64,000 nt of DNA from Subtercola boreus (GTDB lineage Bacteria > Actinomycetota > Actinomycetes > Actinomycetales > Microbacteriaceae): positions 1 to 64,000 of the forward strand of contig NZ_NBXA01000001.1 in NCBI RefSeq assembly GCF_003399625.1. Reading direction: 5' to 3'. A program made the translations under genes and the position numbers. Numbering within the stretch: position 1 is the first letter of the stretch; each line of letters begins with the position of its first letter. Below, one piece after another: positions 1-7,291 of the stretch. A model generated the notes under the pieces. The model searched no databases. It was not told the DNA's origin and worked only from the letters and a program-made list of their open reading frames with translations.

Positions 1-2
1 CC

Positions 3-170
3 AGCCACCACAAAGTCAAACACCACACCGAATGGACCCTCCAACAAACCCCCCACGGCACCATCACCTGGACCTCACCCGCCGGACACGAATACACCAC
101 CCACCCCACCCCCATCGCACCACCCACCGTCAGATTCGACAACGAGCCCACCACACCACCACCCTTCTGA
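3..170 (+). CDS. DUF222/HNH endonuclease family protein, C-terminal fragment
   Basis: Only the last 55 codons lie in the window; the gene enters from the left edge and ends at the TGA at 168-170. The visible protein contains HTEWTL and TWTSPAGHEYTTHP, the tail that follows the HNH nuclease motif in DUF222-type proteins, which occur in many copies in Microbacteriaceae and other actinobacteria. The HNH catalytic residues themselves would be upstream and cannot be checked. The role of these proteins is poorly known (HNH nucleases, often linked to mobile DNA). The C-terminal codons are unusually rich in ACC/CCC. I am confident of the reading frame and fairly confident of the family. Confidence 0.7.
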   Translation, partial: SHHKVKHHTEWTLQQTPHGTITWTSPAGHEYTTHPTPIAPPTVRFDNEPTTPPPF

Positions 171-465
171 TGCAAGGCAACGCCGGCGCCACCCTCCTGA
201 CCGCCCCCTCCCTAACCGGGAACTCGGCCAGATCACCCGACACCCTTCGCCCGAGGCCCCACCCGTGGCCCCCGGGGCAGCTGGGGCAGCCGGGGCAGCT
301 GGCAACGTCAAAGACTCGGCGTCGGGAGCGGATCGATGCGGCCAGCTCCAGCACCTCGTGGGCACCGCGAGGGCAGCGCAAGCGAAGCCCAGACCACCGC
401 ACAGGCGGCGCACGGCCGGGCTTGAAGCACCGGCCATTGGGACAGCCGCGCGGGGGCGCGGCGAG
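171..465. other. Intergenic region without a convincing gene
   Basis: Between the stop of the HNH fragment and the stop of the convergent acetyltransferase there is no reading frame with a recognisable protein. A short GC-rich imperfect repeat of a 9-bp unit (GGGGCAGCT/C, three copies, about 273-302) is the only structure seen. No terminator with a T-run was found. Confidence 0.5.
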
Positions 466-960
466 TCAGACGGGAGTGGCGACCGAGCCCGCGGCGGCGC
501 GGAGGTCGCGGGCAAAGCAGAGCGAACCCTCTGAGTGCACGTAGTGGCCGAACAGGGGGATGCGTGTGTACCCCTCCCGCGTGTAGAAGCGCACAGCGTC
601 GGGTTGAGCGGGGCCCGTCTCGAGTTTGAGCGTCGAGACTCCGCGCGCGGCGGCCTCCGCTTCGAGGGCCCGGAGGATCGCCGTGGAGACACCACTTCCC
701 CGCGCGGCCTTCACCACGAACATCCGCTTCACTTCGGCTTCGGACGGTCCGAGCATCCGGAGCGCACCACAGCCCACGGCCGAACCGTTCTCGCCTCGGG
801 CCACCAGGAACACTGCGATGTCGTCGGCCGAGGGCTTCACGCCCGGTTCCGTGTCAGCACCGTACCGGGTGTCGAGTTCGTCCCGTTGGGCGCGGCGGAG
901 GGTCTCACCGTCGGGGTGGTTCCAGTCGGTGGGCAGGATCGTCAGGGTCACAGGATCCAT
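466..960 (-). CDS. GNAT family N-acetyltransferase
   Basis: A 164-residue protein with the GNAT fold pattern: a central strand with VGCGALRML (about 62-70), acetyl-CoA pyrophosphate-loop region VVKAARGSGVSTAIL (about 82-96, the usual R/Q-x-x-G-x-G/A loop) and the C-terminal FYTREGY motif (about 126-132). GNAT enzymes transfer acetyl from acetyl-CoA to amines; the substrate cannot be read from sequence. It stands alone, convergent with the HNH fragment and divergent from a second GNAT gene 110 bp away. The start ATG at 960 is the first in frame; no clear Shine-Dalgarno sequence precedes it. Confidence 0.8.
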   Translation of the reverse strand: MDPVTLTILPTDWNHPDGETLRRAQRDELDTRYGADTEPGVKPSADDIAVFLVARGENGSAVGCGALRMLGPSEAEVKRMFVVKAARGSGVSTAILRALEAEAAARGVSTLKLETGPAQPDAVRFYTREGYTRIPLFGHYVHSEGSLCFARDLRAAAGSVATPV

Positions 961-1076
961 TTTCGCTCATCGTCGAGGCGCCCTTGTCTGCCGGCCGCTC
1001 CGAACAGCCGACCCGCACGCCGCAACCGACCATCCCACTGCCCGCACGCGAGGCCGCGCGAGTTTAGGCTGTGGGT

Positions 1077-1586
1077 GTGAACACCCCGTCGATCACCGTG
1101 CGCCGCACCGCAGAGAGCGACTGGGCCGCGGTGCGCACGCTGCGGCTCGAGATGCTCGCGGACACGCCCATCGCTTTCGGCGAGACGCTCGCGGCCGCCG
1201 AGTCTCTCGGGGAGTCGGCGTGGCGCGAGCGGGCCCGGCGGGGTGAGAACCCGCGCGGTACGGCACTGGTCGCGATCGACGAGAGCGCAGGCGGGCGATG
1301 GGTCGGCACGATGGGTGGGTACCGCGATCCGGTGGGTCCGATGCTGGTGGGCGTCTACGTGACGCCCGACCATCGCGGGCACGCCTCCGGTGTCACCGAT
1401 CTGCTCCTCCGGGGCGTCGAGGAGTGGGCGCGCGGCGAGTCCGATGCCCTCTACCTGCACGTGCACACGGAGAACGCACGGGCCATCGCAGCCTATGAGC
1501 GCCGTGGATATATCGCCACGGGAGTGCTCTTTCCGTACATCCTGAACCCGCACCAACGCGAGATGGAGATGCGCAAGGCGCTCTGA
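1077..1586 (+). CDS. GNAT family N-acetyltransferase (leaderless)
   Basis: A 169-residue GNAT protein: ITVRRTAESDW at the N terminus, VGVYVTPDHRGHASGVTDLL with the acetyl-CoA binding loop in the middle, and HTENARAIAAYERRGY near the C terminus, typical of RimI/PhnO-like small-molecule or protein acetyltransferases. The substrate is unknown. The start is set at GTG 1077 because a TAGGCT -10 hexamer at 1065-1070 sits exactly 6 nt upstream with no Shine-Dalgarno sequence, the pattern of leaderless mRNA. A GTG at 1071 is in frame but would lie upstream of the predicted transcription start. The gene is unrelated in detail to the neighbouring GNAT. Confidence 0.8.
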   Translation: MNTPSITVRRTAESDWAAVRTLRLEMLADTPIAFGETLAAAESLGESAWRERARRGENPRGTALVAIDESAGGRWVGTMGGYRDPVGPMLVGVYVTPDHRGHASGVTDLLLRGVEEWARGESDALYLHVHTENARAIAAYERRGYIATGVLFPYILNPHQREMEMRKAL

Positions 1587-1601
1587 GCGCCGAACACGGG
1601 C

Positions 1602-2423
1602 TCAGCGGATCCCGCTCCGCGCGAAGCCCTGCACGAAGTACCGCTGGAACACCAGGAACAGCAACACCATCGGCAGCACGTTGATGAGCGCGAAGGCCAT
1701 GGTTCCGCCGTAGTCCGCGCCGAACTGGCCCTGCAGGTACAGCAACCCGATCGGCAGCGTGAACAGCGCGTTCTGCTTCAGGGCGATGAGCGGCCAGGCG
1801 AAGTCGTTCCAGGTCTGCAGCAGGCTCATGAAGAACAGCACGGCGATCAGGGGTTTCGAGAGCGGCAGGATGATCCGGGTGAACACTCGCCAGTTGCCGG
1901 CCCCGTCCATCCGTGCCGCCTCGATCAGGTCGCGGGGGATGGCGAGGATGAACTGTCGGGCCAGGAAGAGCCCGAACGCCGAGGCGGCGGTCGGCAGGAT
2001 GACGGCCCAGTAGCTGCCGTAGAGCCCGAGCCCGGTGACCAGCCCGAAGAGCGGGACCATGATGACCTGCACCGGGATCATCAGGGTCGCCAGCGCGATC
2101 AGGAACAGCACGGTCGACCCCCGGAAGCGCAGGTGCGCGAGAGCGTAGCCGCCCAGCAGGTTGACGGTCACCGTGATGATCGCCACGCTGACGGCGATCG
2201 CGGTCGAGTTGCCGAACCAGGTCACGACGGGGAACGCCGCGAACACCCGCTCGAAGTTCGCGAGCGTGAGGTTCTCGGGCCAGAGGCGGAGCTCGCCGCC
2301 GAGAAGGTCGGCGCGGCTCGAGAAGGCCACCACGATCATCCAGTACAGCGGGAAGATCACGATGATCGAGATGATGACGGCAAGGGCGACGCGCACCATG
2401 CGCCAGCGGTATGTGTCGGTCAC
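1602..2423 (-). CDS. Carbohydrate ABC transporter permease, MalG-like
   Basis: A 273-residue inner-membrane permease with about six hydrophobic spans and the EAA loop (EAARMDGAGNW, then RIILPLSKP) that docks the ATPase. It is the second permease of a CUT1-type sugar importer and starts 10 nt after the stop of the MalF-like gene. The C terminus reads LVFQRYFVQGFARSGIR, very typical of MalG-family proteins. No ATPase is encoded nearby; CUT1 importers in actinobacteria often share the MsiK/UgpC ATPase encoded elsewhere (established knowledge). The substrate is not deducible, and no glycosidase is adjacent. Confidence 0.9.
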   Translation of the reverse strand: MTDTYRWRMVRVALAVIISIIVIFPLYWMIVVAFSSRADLLGGELRLWPENLTLANFERVFAAFPVVTWFGNSTAIAVSVAIITVTVNLLGGYALAHLRFRGSTVLFLIALATLMIPVQVIMVPLFGLVTGLGLYGSYWAVILPTAASAFGLFLARQFILAIPRDLIEAARMDGAGNWRVFTRIILPLSKPLIAVLFFMSLLQTWNDFAWPLIALKQNALFTLPIGLLYLQGQFGADYGGTMAFALINVLPMVLLFLVFQRYFVQGFARSGIR

Positions 2424-2433
2424 AGTGGTTCTC

Positions 2434-3414
2434 CTAGTCGACCAGGTCGCGGGTTCGGCTGACCCGCCACTGCACGGCGGTGAAGACGAGCGTGATGACC
2501 AGCAGCACGACCCCGATGGCGGCGGCGTAGCCCTGGTCCCGGGTGACGAAGCCGTTGTTGTAGGCGTAGGTCACGAGAACGGATGTCGCGTTCTGGGGCC
2601 CGCCGCCGGTGAGCACGAACACGATGTCGAACACCTGGAACGAGTAGATGACATTCATGATCAGCAGGAAGAACGACGACGGACCGACCAGGGGAACGGT
2701 CACGAACCGAAAACGCTGCCAGCCGCCGGCCCCGTCGAGCCGGGCTGCTTCATAGAGCTCGGGGCTGATCCCCTGCAGTCCCGCCAGATAGATCAGCATG
2801 TTGAAGCCGACCCGCCACCACAGTGTCACGATGACCACGGAGGCGAATGCGGCGGCACCGCCCGACTGCCATTCGACCGCGGGCAGACCCACGAACTTGA
2901 GCAGCTTGTCGAGCACCCCGTTGTTCTGGTCGAAGACCAGCACGCCGATGAGGGCCGTCGCGACTCCGGAGATCGCCATCGGCAGGATCAGGATGCTGCG
3001 GAAGAGCCCCCGCGCGGGCAGCACCGAGTTCATCAGCACGGCCGCCCCGAGGCCGAGCAGCATCGACAGCGGCGTGACGATCGCCGTGAAGAGAGCGGTG
3101 TTGATGGTCGAACGCCAGAACACGGGGTCTGTCGCCAGCCGGGCGTAGTTGTCGATGCCGGTGAACGTTCCGGTGCCGAATCCGTCGGTGCGCTGGAAGC
3201 TGATGACGACGGCCGAGACCAGCGGCACGATGACGAAAAGGCCGAGCAGCAGGAGGTTCGGGGTGAGGAAGGCGTAGCCGGCGAGGGTCTCGCGGGCACG
3301 ACTGCGTCCGCGTCGCCGGGGGCTCGCCGTGCGGGCGCCCGCTTCGGAGGAGGTACCCGGCGCGGCAGAACGGGCGGCGGCAGCACCCGCACCGAGGCCG
3401 ACGGCAGCGGTCAT
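2434..3414 (-). CDS. Carbohydrate ABC transporter permease, MalF-like
   Basis: A 326-residue permease with an Arg/Ala-rich cytoplasmic N-terminal extension of about 45 residues, then six predicted membrane spans beginning AFLTPNLLLLGLFVIVPL, and an EAA loop (EAARLDGAGGWQRF). The start is ATG 3414, which overlaps the stop of the binding-protein gene as ATGA, so the two are translationally coupled. A longer upstream reading frame exists but runs inside the binding-protein gene. It works with the MalG-like partner in uptake of a sugar or oligosaccharide. Confidence 0.9.
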   Translation of the reverse strand: MTAAVGLGAGAAAARSAAPGTSSEAGARTASPRRRGRSRARETLAGYAFLTPNLLLLGLFVIVPLVSAVVISFQRTDGFGTGTFTGIDNYARLATDPVFWRSTINTALFTAIVTPLSMLLGLGAAVLMNSVLPARGLFRSILILPMAISGVATALIGVLVFDQNNGVLDKLLKFVGLPAVEWQSGGAAAFASVVIVTLWWRVGFNMLIYLAGLQGISPELYEAARLDGAGGWQRFRFVTVPLVGPSSFFLLIMNVIYSFQVFDIVFVLTGGGPQNATSVLVTYAYNNGFVTRDQGYAAAIGVVLLVITLVFTAVQWRVSRTRDLVD

Positions 3415-4739
3415 GACCCGGCCGTCGCGGCGGAGATCCCCGATGTCATCGCGGCGAGCGTGTCGGACGTGCTCTGGCCGCCCACGAAGGCCTGCTCGAG
3501 CTGGTCCTGCAGCACCGTGATGATCTTCGACATCGACGGTGACGTGACCTGCCCGGAGTCCTTGGCCTGCACGCTCGACGCCTGGCCGACGAACACCGGC
3601 GAGAGTTCGGGGCGCACCGCGAAGTCGATCCCGCTCGCCGTGAGATCGGCGCGGGTCGGCAGCAGCGAGGCTCCCGCACAGAACTGCCGCATCTCCTCCT
3701 CCTGGGTGACGAACTGCAGGAACGCGCTGGCGAGCTCCGGGTTCGCGGTCGCCTTGGTGGCGACCAGGGCGTTGCCGCCGAAGTCTCCCGCCGAGCGCAC
3801 GTTGCGGGGGGAGAATGTGGCTCCCCATTCGAAGTCGAGCGTCGACGTGGCATCCGGAACCAGGAAGGCTCCTGCAGACACCATCGCCGAGGTCTGGGCG
3901 TACCAGATGTCGCTGGCGAGAGTCGTCGACTTGACCGAGTTGTTCTGCGGCACGAAATTCGAGCTGAAGAAGTTCTTCGTGTAGTCGACCGCCTGGCGGC
4001 CGGCATCCGAGTCGATCGCCGGGGTTGTGAGGTCGTCGTTCAGGAACGCACCGTCGGATTCGAACAGCCAGCTGAGCCAGCGTGTGACACCGTTGCCCTG
4101 CCAGTTCGCGGCGTACGGATACTTGTCAGCCGGCAGCGATCCACGGAGCTTCTGCAGCACGGAGCCGAATTCATCCCAGCTCCACGCGTCGTCGAGAGTG
4201 GTCGGAATCGAGGTGATGCCGGCCGTCTCGAGGGCGGCCTTGTTGTACAGGATGACCGAGGTGTCGGTGTGGTGGGGAACACCGAAGGGGGTCTTCCTGC
4301 TCTGCACGGCAGCCCAGGCCGCAGGCGTGAACGCGTCACTGAAGCCTGCGGGCAGGTACGTGCTCAGGTCGAGGAGCTGGTCGCGCCCGGCGTAGCTGCC
4401 GAACGTGTAGTACGGAACGCGGAAGATGTCCGGCGGGTTACCCGCCTGCAACTGGGCATCGATGTTGGTGAACATCTGGCCGTAGGGAACGGAGTTCAGC
4501 GAGACCGTCGCCCCGGCGTTCGCCTGCTGGAACCGGTCGATGGCCGCCCGGAAGCCGGCCAGTTCGGCGTCGGTGCCCCAGGTCGTGAACGTGAGAGTGC
4601 CCGTGGCGCCCGAGCCGCCCGTGCCTGTTGCCCCGCCGCCCGACGTGGTCGCGGGGGGCGCGAACCCGCAGCCCGCGAGGAGGAGCGGGAGGGATGCGGC
4701 CCCCGCACCGATCAGGATTTGGCGTCGAGTGAGCTCCAT
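3411..4739 (-). CDS. Extracellular solute-binding lipoprotein (sugar ABC importer)
   Basis: A 442-residue family-1 solute-binding protein. The N terminus has a twin-arginine pair (R5-R6) and a lipobox LLAGC with the acylated cysteine at residue 24, so it is probably a Tat- or Sec-exported lipoprotein on the outer face of the membrane. The body carries LTFTTWG, FGVPHHTDTSVILYNK and NALVATKATANPELA, typical of CUT1 sugar-binding proteins. The start is ATG 4739, with AAGGA about 10 nt upstream; earlier in-frame codons lack a lipoprotein signal. It is the first gene of the importer operon. The short upstream dyad GAGAC-N5-GTCTC is a possible but weak operator; no LacI-type regulator is present. 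Confidence 0.9.
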   Translation of the reverse strand: MELTRRQILIGAGAASLPLLLAGCGFAPPATTSGGGATGTGGSGATGTLTFTTWGTDAELAGFRAAIDRFQQANAGATVSLNSVPYGQMFTNIDAQLQAGNPPDIFRVPYYTFGSYAGRDQLLDLSTYLPAGFSDAFTPAAWAAVQSRKTPFGVPHHTDTSVILYNKAALETAGITSIPTTLDDAWSWDEFGSVLQKLRGSLPADKYPYAANWQGNGVTRWLSWLFESDGAFLNDDLTTPAIDSDAGRQAVDYTKNFFSSNFVPQNNSVKSTTLASDIWYAQTSAMVSAGAFLVPDATSTLDFEWGATFSPRNVRSAGDFGGNALVATKATANPELASAFLQFVTQEEEMRQFCAGASLLPTRADLTASGIDFAVRPELSPVFVGQASSVQAKDSGQVTSPSMSKIITVLQDQLEQAFVGGQSTSDTLAAMTSGISAATAGS

Positions 4740-4831
4740 GGGGGGATCCTTCCGAGTGCGCTTATGCGAGACAAGCAGTCTCACCCGCGCGCCCCGGGCT
4801 TCGACAGGGCTTGCGCGCATCGCAGAATCCG

Positions 4832-5398
4832 TCAGGGTGCCGCGGTCAGCTCCCGCAGTTCCGCGAGCGCCACGCGGATGCATTCGGCGAAGTCACCGGG
4901 CGGATCGTCGCCCACCCAGGTGTCGAACCCGATCGAGAACACGCTGACCCCGGTGTGGGCAGCGAGCCGGGCCGGAAGGGCCGCGACACCGCGCAGGCGG
5001 AGCGCACCGGCGGCCGCCTCCCCCAGCGCGGAGAGTTTGAGAAGCTCCCGCTCCATCAGGCTGGGGTTCGCCGCAAGCAAGGCTGCTCGCTGGCACGACC
5101 ATTCGCGGTTGCCGCCGATGCGCTCCGCCCCCGCGAACATCCCCGCGAACACCGCATCGACCGGAGACTCATCGGTCGGCGCGGCCTCGATCGCTTCGAG
5201 CACGATCCGCTGCAGCTCACTCGCACCCCCGAAGAGCACCTCGCGCTTGTCGGCGAAGTAGCGGAAGAACGTGCGCTCGGTCACCCCGGCCCGCTCGGCG
5301 ATCTCCGCCGCGGTCGTCTGCTCGAAGCCCCGCTCGACATACAGCTCCATGGCACTCAGCATCAGGCGGCCCTCGGCGCCCGGTTTCCATCGTCCCAT
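4832..5398 (-). CDS. TetR family transcriptional regulator (controls divergent SDR gene)
   Basis: A 188-residue TetR-type repressor. The helix-turn-helix lies at about residues 28-50 (TTAAEIAERAGVTERTFFRY). The C-terminal ligand/dimer domain is divergent as usual. The start ATG 5398 is leaderless: TAGACT at 5410-5405 is 6 nt upstream. The gene diverges from an NAD(P)-binding reductase, and the 120-bp gap carries two copies of a 17-bp operator-like palindrome, so it very likely represses itself and the reductase. The sugar importer begins 92 bp downstream on the same strand but has its own Shine-Dalgarno sequence and may be independent. The inducer is unknown. Confidence 0.9.
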   Translation of the reverse strand: MGRWKPGAEGRLMLSAMELYVERGFEQTTAAEIAERAGVTERTFFRYFADKREVLFGGASELQRIVLEAIEAAPTDESPVDAVFAGMFAGAERIGGNREWSCQRAALLAANPSLMERELLKLSALGEAAAGALRLRGVAALPARLAAHTGVSVFSIGFDTWVGDDPPGDFAECIRVALAELRELTAAP

Positions 5399-5429
5399 CT
5401 GCCCAGTCTAGCAATCGGGCGAACACATG

Positions 5430-5446
5430 ATGTCGGTGACTGACAT
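5430..5446. promoter_or_regulatory. TetR operator, copy 1
   Basis: ATGTCGGTGACTGACAT, imperfect dyad (ATGTC ... GACAT) nested in a longer perfect 13-bp inverted repeat (AACACATGATGTC / GACATCATGTGTT). It lies about 20 bp upstream of the -10 of the TetR gene. The same 17-bp core recurs at 5464-5480, centre to centre 34 bp, about three helical turns. Confidence 0.75.
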
Positions 5447-5463
5447 CATGTGTTACGGTTCTG

Positions 5464-5480
5464 ATGTCAGCAACTGACAT
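5464..5480. promoter_or_regulatory. TetR operator, copy 2
   Basis: ATGTCAGCAACTGACAT, a perfect 7-bp inverted repeat with a 3-bp spacer, on the reductase side of the TetR/SDR intergenic region. It matches copy 1 at 14 of 17 positions. Confidence 0.75.
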
Positions 5481-5518
5481 GGATGCCCGGCCGACGAGCC
5501 GGAGGAATGGAGAACATC

Positions 5519-6418
5519 ATGCGCATATTCGTCACCGGCGCTTCCGGCTGGATCGGCTCGGCCGTCGTCCCCGAGCTTCTGGATGCCGGCCACACCGTGA
5601 CCGGGCTCGCCCGCAGCCAGGCGTCCGCCGACGCTCTCACCGCGGCTGGCGTCGCACCGATCGCCGGAAGCCTCGACGACCTCGACAGCCTGAAGGCCGG
5701 CGCAGCCGACTCCGATGGCGTCATCCACCTCGGCTTCAAGCACGACTTCAGCGACATGGCGGGCGCCGGGCGCACCGAGCGGGCCGCCGTCACAGCGCTC
5801 GGCGACACCCTCGCGGGCTCCGACCGACCCCTGCTGTTCGCCGCTGGAGTGGCCGGGCTCACCCCGGGCCGCGCCGTCACCGAGAACGACCCGTCGCCCG
5901 CGGTCGGCCCCGATGCGCCCCGCGGCGGAGGCGAGAACTTCGCCTTCGAGTACGCCTCGCGCGGTGTGCGCCCCGTCTCGCTGCGCTTCGCCCCCACCGT
6001 GCACGGCGACGGCGACCACGGCTTCCTGTCCACGATCGCCGGCGTCGCGCGCGACCGCGGCGTCTCGGGCTACGTCGGCGACGGGTCGAACCGCTGGGCC
6101 GCCGTCAATCGCAGCGACGCCGCCAAGCTCGTCCGCCTCGCGCTCGAGCAGGCCGAAGCCGGTGCGATCGTGCACGCGGTGGGCGAGGAGGGCATCAGCG
6201 CCCGCGAGATCGCCGAGACCATCGGACGCCAGCTCGGTGTGCCGGCCGAGTCGGTGGCTCCGGATGCCGCAGCCAGCCATTTCGGCTGGATCGGCATGTT
6301 CTTCGCACTCGACATGTCCGCCTCGAGCATGCTCACCCAAGAGCGGTTCGGCTGGACGCCCACCCACCCCGGCCTGGTGGCCGACCTCGAGGCCGGCTAC
6401 TACACCCGCCGCGCGTAA
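5519..6418 (+). CDS. NAD(P)-dependent epimerase/SDR-family oxidoreductase
   Basis: A 299-residue atypical/extended short-chain dehydrogenase with the N-terminal Rossmann motif TGASGWIG (residues 6-13). The protein keeps the fold (RFAPTVHGDGDHGF, later helix AREIAETIGRQLG). It resembles the SDR family 5 / NmrA-like reductases that sit beside TetR regulators. The start ATG 5519 was chosen because GGAG lies 5 nt upstream and the Rossmann strand begins immediately after; in-frame ATGs at 5483 and 5507 are less well placed. Its 3' end overlaps the convergent diiron gene by 19 bp. The substrate is unknown; the TetR context suggests a small-molecule-induced detoxification or catabolic step. Confidence 0.88.
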   Translation: MRIFVTGASGWIGSAVVPELLDAGHTVTGLARSQASADALTAAGVAPIAGSLDDLDSLKAGAADSDGVIHLGFKHDFSDMAGAGRTERAAVTALGDTLAGSDRPLLFAAGVAGLTPGRAVTENDPSPAVGPDAPRGGGENFAFEYASRGVRPVSLRFAPTVHGDGDHGFLSTIAGVARDRGVSGYVGDGSNRWAAVNRSDAAKLVRLALEQAEAGAIVHAVGEEGISAREIAETIGRQLGVPAESVAPDAAASHFGWIGMFFALDMSASSMLTQERFGWTPTHPGLVADLEAGYYTRRA

Positions 6419-7206
6419 CCCGCGAAGTACTCGCGGGACTCCACCCCGGGGCCGAACGCCGGCGGCTGGGCCTCAAGACGGAAGGCCGCGGGAACGGCTC
6501 GCCCGAACTGGCCGAGCGCCCGTCGCCAGAACACGGCTGGCGAGAGACCCAGGGCGCGCATCGCGGCACCGTGGTCGACAGCGAGCACCGTGGCCGCCCC
6601 GACGGCGACGATCCATGCGGCGCCGGCCGCGAGCATCCGTACCGCCCGGGGAGTGCGCGCGAAACCGGCCCGCAACTGGTCGATCTGGAACTTCACATGC
6701 TCCACTTCATCGGTCAGCACCCGGCGAGCGACGCCGTGGATGACCGGATCGCTCGATCGGCTGAGCGCGCCGAAGTACTCCATCGCCGTCGTCTCGGCGA
6801 TGAGGAACAGTGTCACCTCCGTGCGGAGGCCGAGCATCCGCCGCAGCACGACGAACGAGGCATCCGACCAGTGCGAGGTCAACCGGCTCTCGCCGAACCG
6901 TTCCAGAGCGGCGGCGAACAGCGCGGAATGCTTCTGCTCCTCGCCGATGAAACGGATCAGAGCCGATTCGTACGCGGGGTCGTGGCGGCGAGCTGCCTTG
7001 CCGAGCAACCCCTTGCCCTCACCGCTCTCGCCGAGCTCGAAACGCTGCAGCGAGCGCGCGATCGCCACCACGTCGGCGGGCGGGAGCAGGCACACCGTCT
7101 GCCAGGGAATCAGCGCATCCAGTCGCGCATGCCGCGCGGTGTTGGCTTCGAAATAGTCGTCCCAGATGCCGAAGTCGGGCGTCTGGATGGGGGTGGGCGT
7201 GGGCAT
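6400..7206 (-). CDS. Ferritin-like diiron protein
   Basis: A 268-residue protein with the metal ligand pattern of a four-helix ferritin-like diiron site: E80 region, E90-Q-K-H93, E138 with E143, and E167-V-E-H170. This resembles AurF/MiaE-type diiron oxygenases more than storage ferritins, because a hydrophobic segment (about 188-208, AAGAAWIVAVGAATVLAV) and a ~60-residue tail follow. The reaction is not identifiable. Translation may be regulated: the Shine-Dalgarno AGGAG at 7216-7212 is inside a perfect 8-bp hairpin, and an AT-rich inverted repeat lies just upstream. It precedes no co-directional partner within an operon and converges with the SDR gene. Confidence 0.7.
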   Translation of the reverse strand: MPTPTPIQTPDFGIWDDYFEANTARHARLDALIPWQTVCLLPPADVVAIARSLQRFELGESGEGKGLLGKAARRHDPAYESALIRFIGEEQKHSALFAAALERFGESRLTSHWSDASFVVLRRMLGLRTEVTLFLIAETTAMEYFGALSRSSDPVIHGVARRVLTDEVEHVKFQIDQLRAGFARTPRAVRMLAAGAAWIVAVGAATVLAVDHGAAMRALGLSPAVFWRRALGQFGRAVPAAFRLEAQPPAFGPGVESREYFAGYARRV

Positions 7207-7210
7207 CCGG

Positions 7211-7237
7211 TCTCCTGTCGCTGTGAACTACAGGAGA
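7211..7237 (-). promoter_or_regulatory. 5'-UTR hairpin masking the Shine-Dalgarno sequence of the diiron gene
   Basis: On the transcript strand TCTCCTGT (7237-7230) and ACAGGAGA (7218-7211) form a perfect 8-bp stem with an 11-nt loop. The 3' arm is the Shine-Dalgarno sequence itself, 5 nt before the ATG at 7206. Such an arrangement can act as a thermosensor or translational switch. Confidence 0.55.
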
Positions 7238-7240
7238 TAA

Positions 7241-7280
7241 CATATCGAATATCAATATGAAATGCACGCTTTTCGATATG
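7241..7280. promoter_or_regulatory. AT-rich inverted repeat in the diiron-gene promoter region
   Basis: CATATCGAA (7241-7249) and TTCGATATG (7272-7280) are perfect 9-bp inverted repeats 22 bp apart; the interior contains further ATAT steps. In this GC-rich chromosome the composition stands out and suggests an operator for a PadR-, GntR- or MarR-type regulator not encoded here. Confidence 0.45.
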
Positions 7281-7291
7281 GAATGGTGCGC

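Noticed and set aside
273-302. GGGGCAGC(T/C)-type repeats near the left edge as a minisatellite or CRISPR remnant
   Set aside because: Only about three imperfect 9-bp units without regular spacers; explained by local GC-rich composition.
2161-3984. Long open frame on the plus strand opposite the sugar transporter permeases (607 codons)
   Set aside because: High-GC shadow: Asp/His/Arg-rich, no recognisable domain, and directly antisense to two well-supported permease genes.
4750-4790. GAGAC-N5-GTCTC dyad upstream of the sugar-binding protein as a regulator site
   Set aside because: Short arms, no LacI or similar regulator in the neighbourhood, and no second copy; mentioned only in the gene entry.
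5464-7260. 598-codon plus-strand frame across the SDR and diiron genes
   Set aside because: It spans two convergent genes in another frame and is Arg/Gly/Pro-rich without domains; it is an artefact of codon bias.
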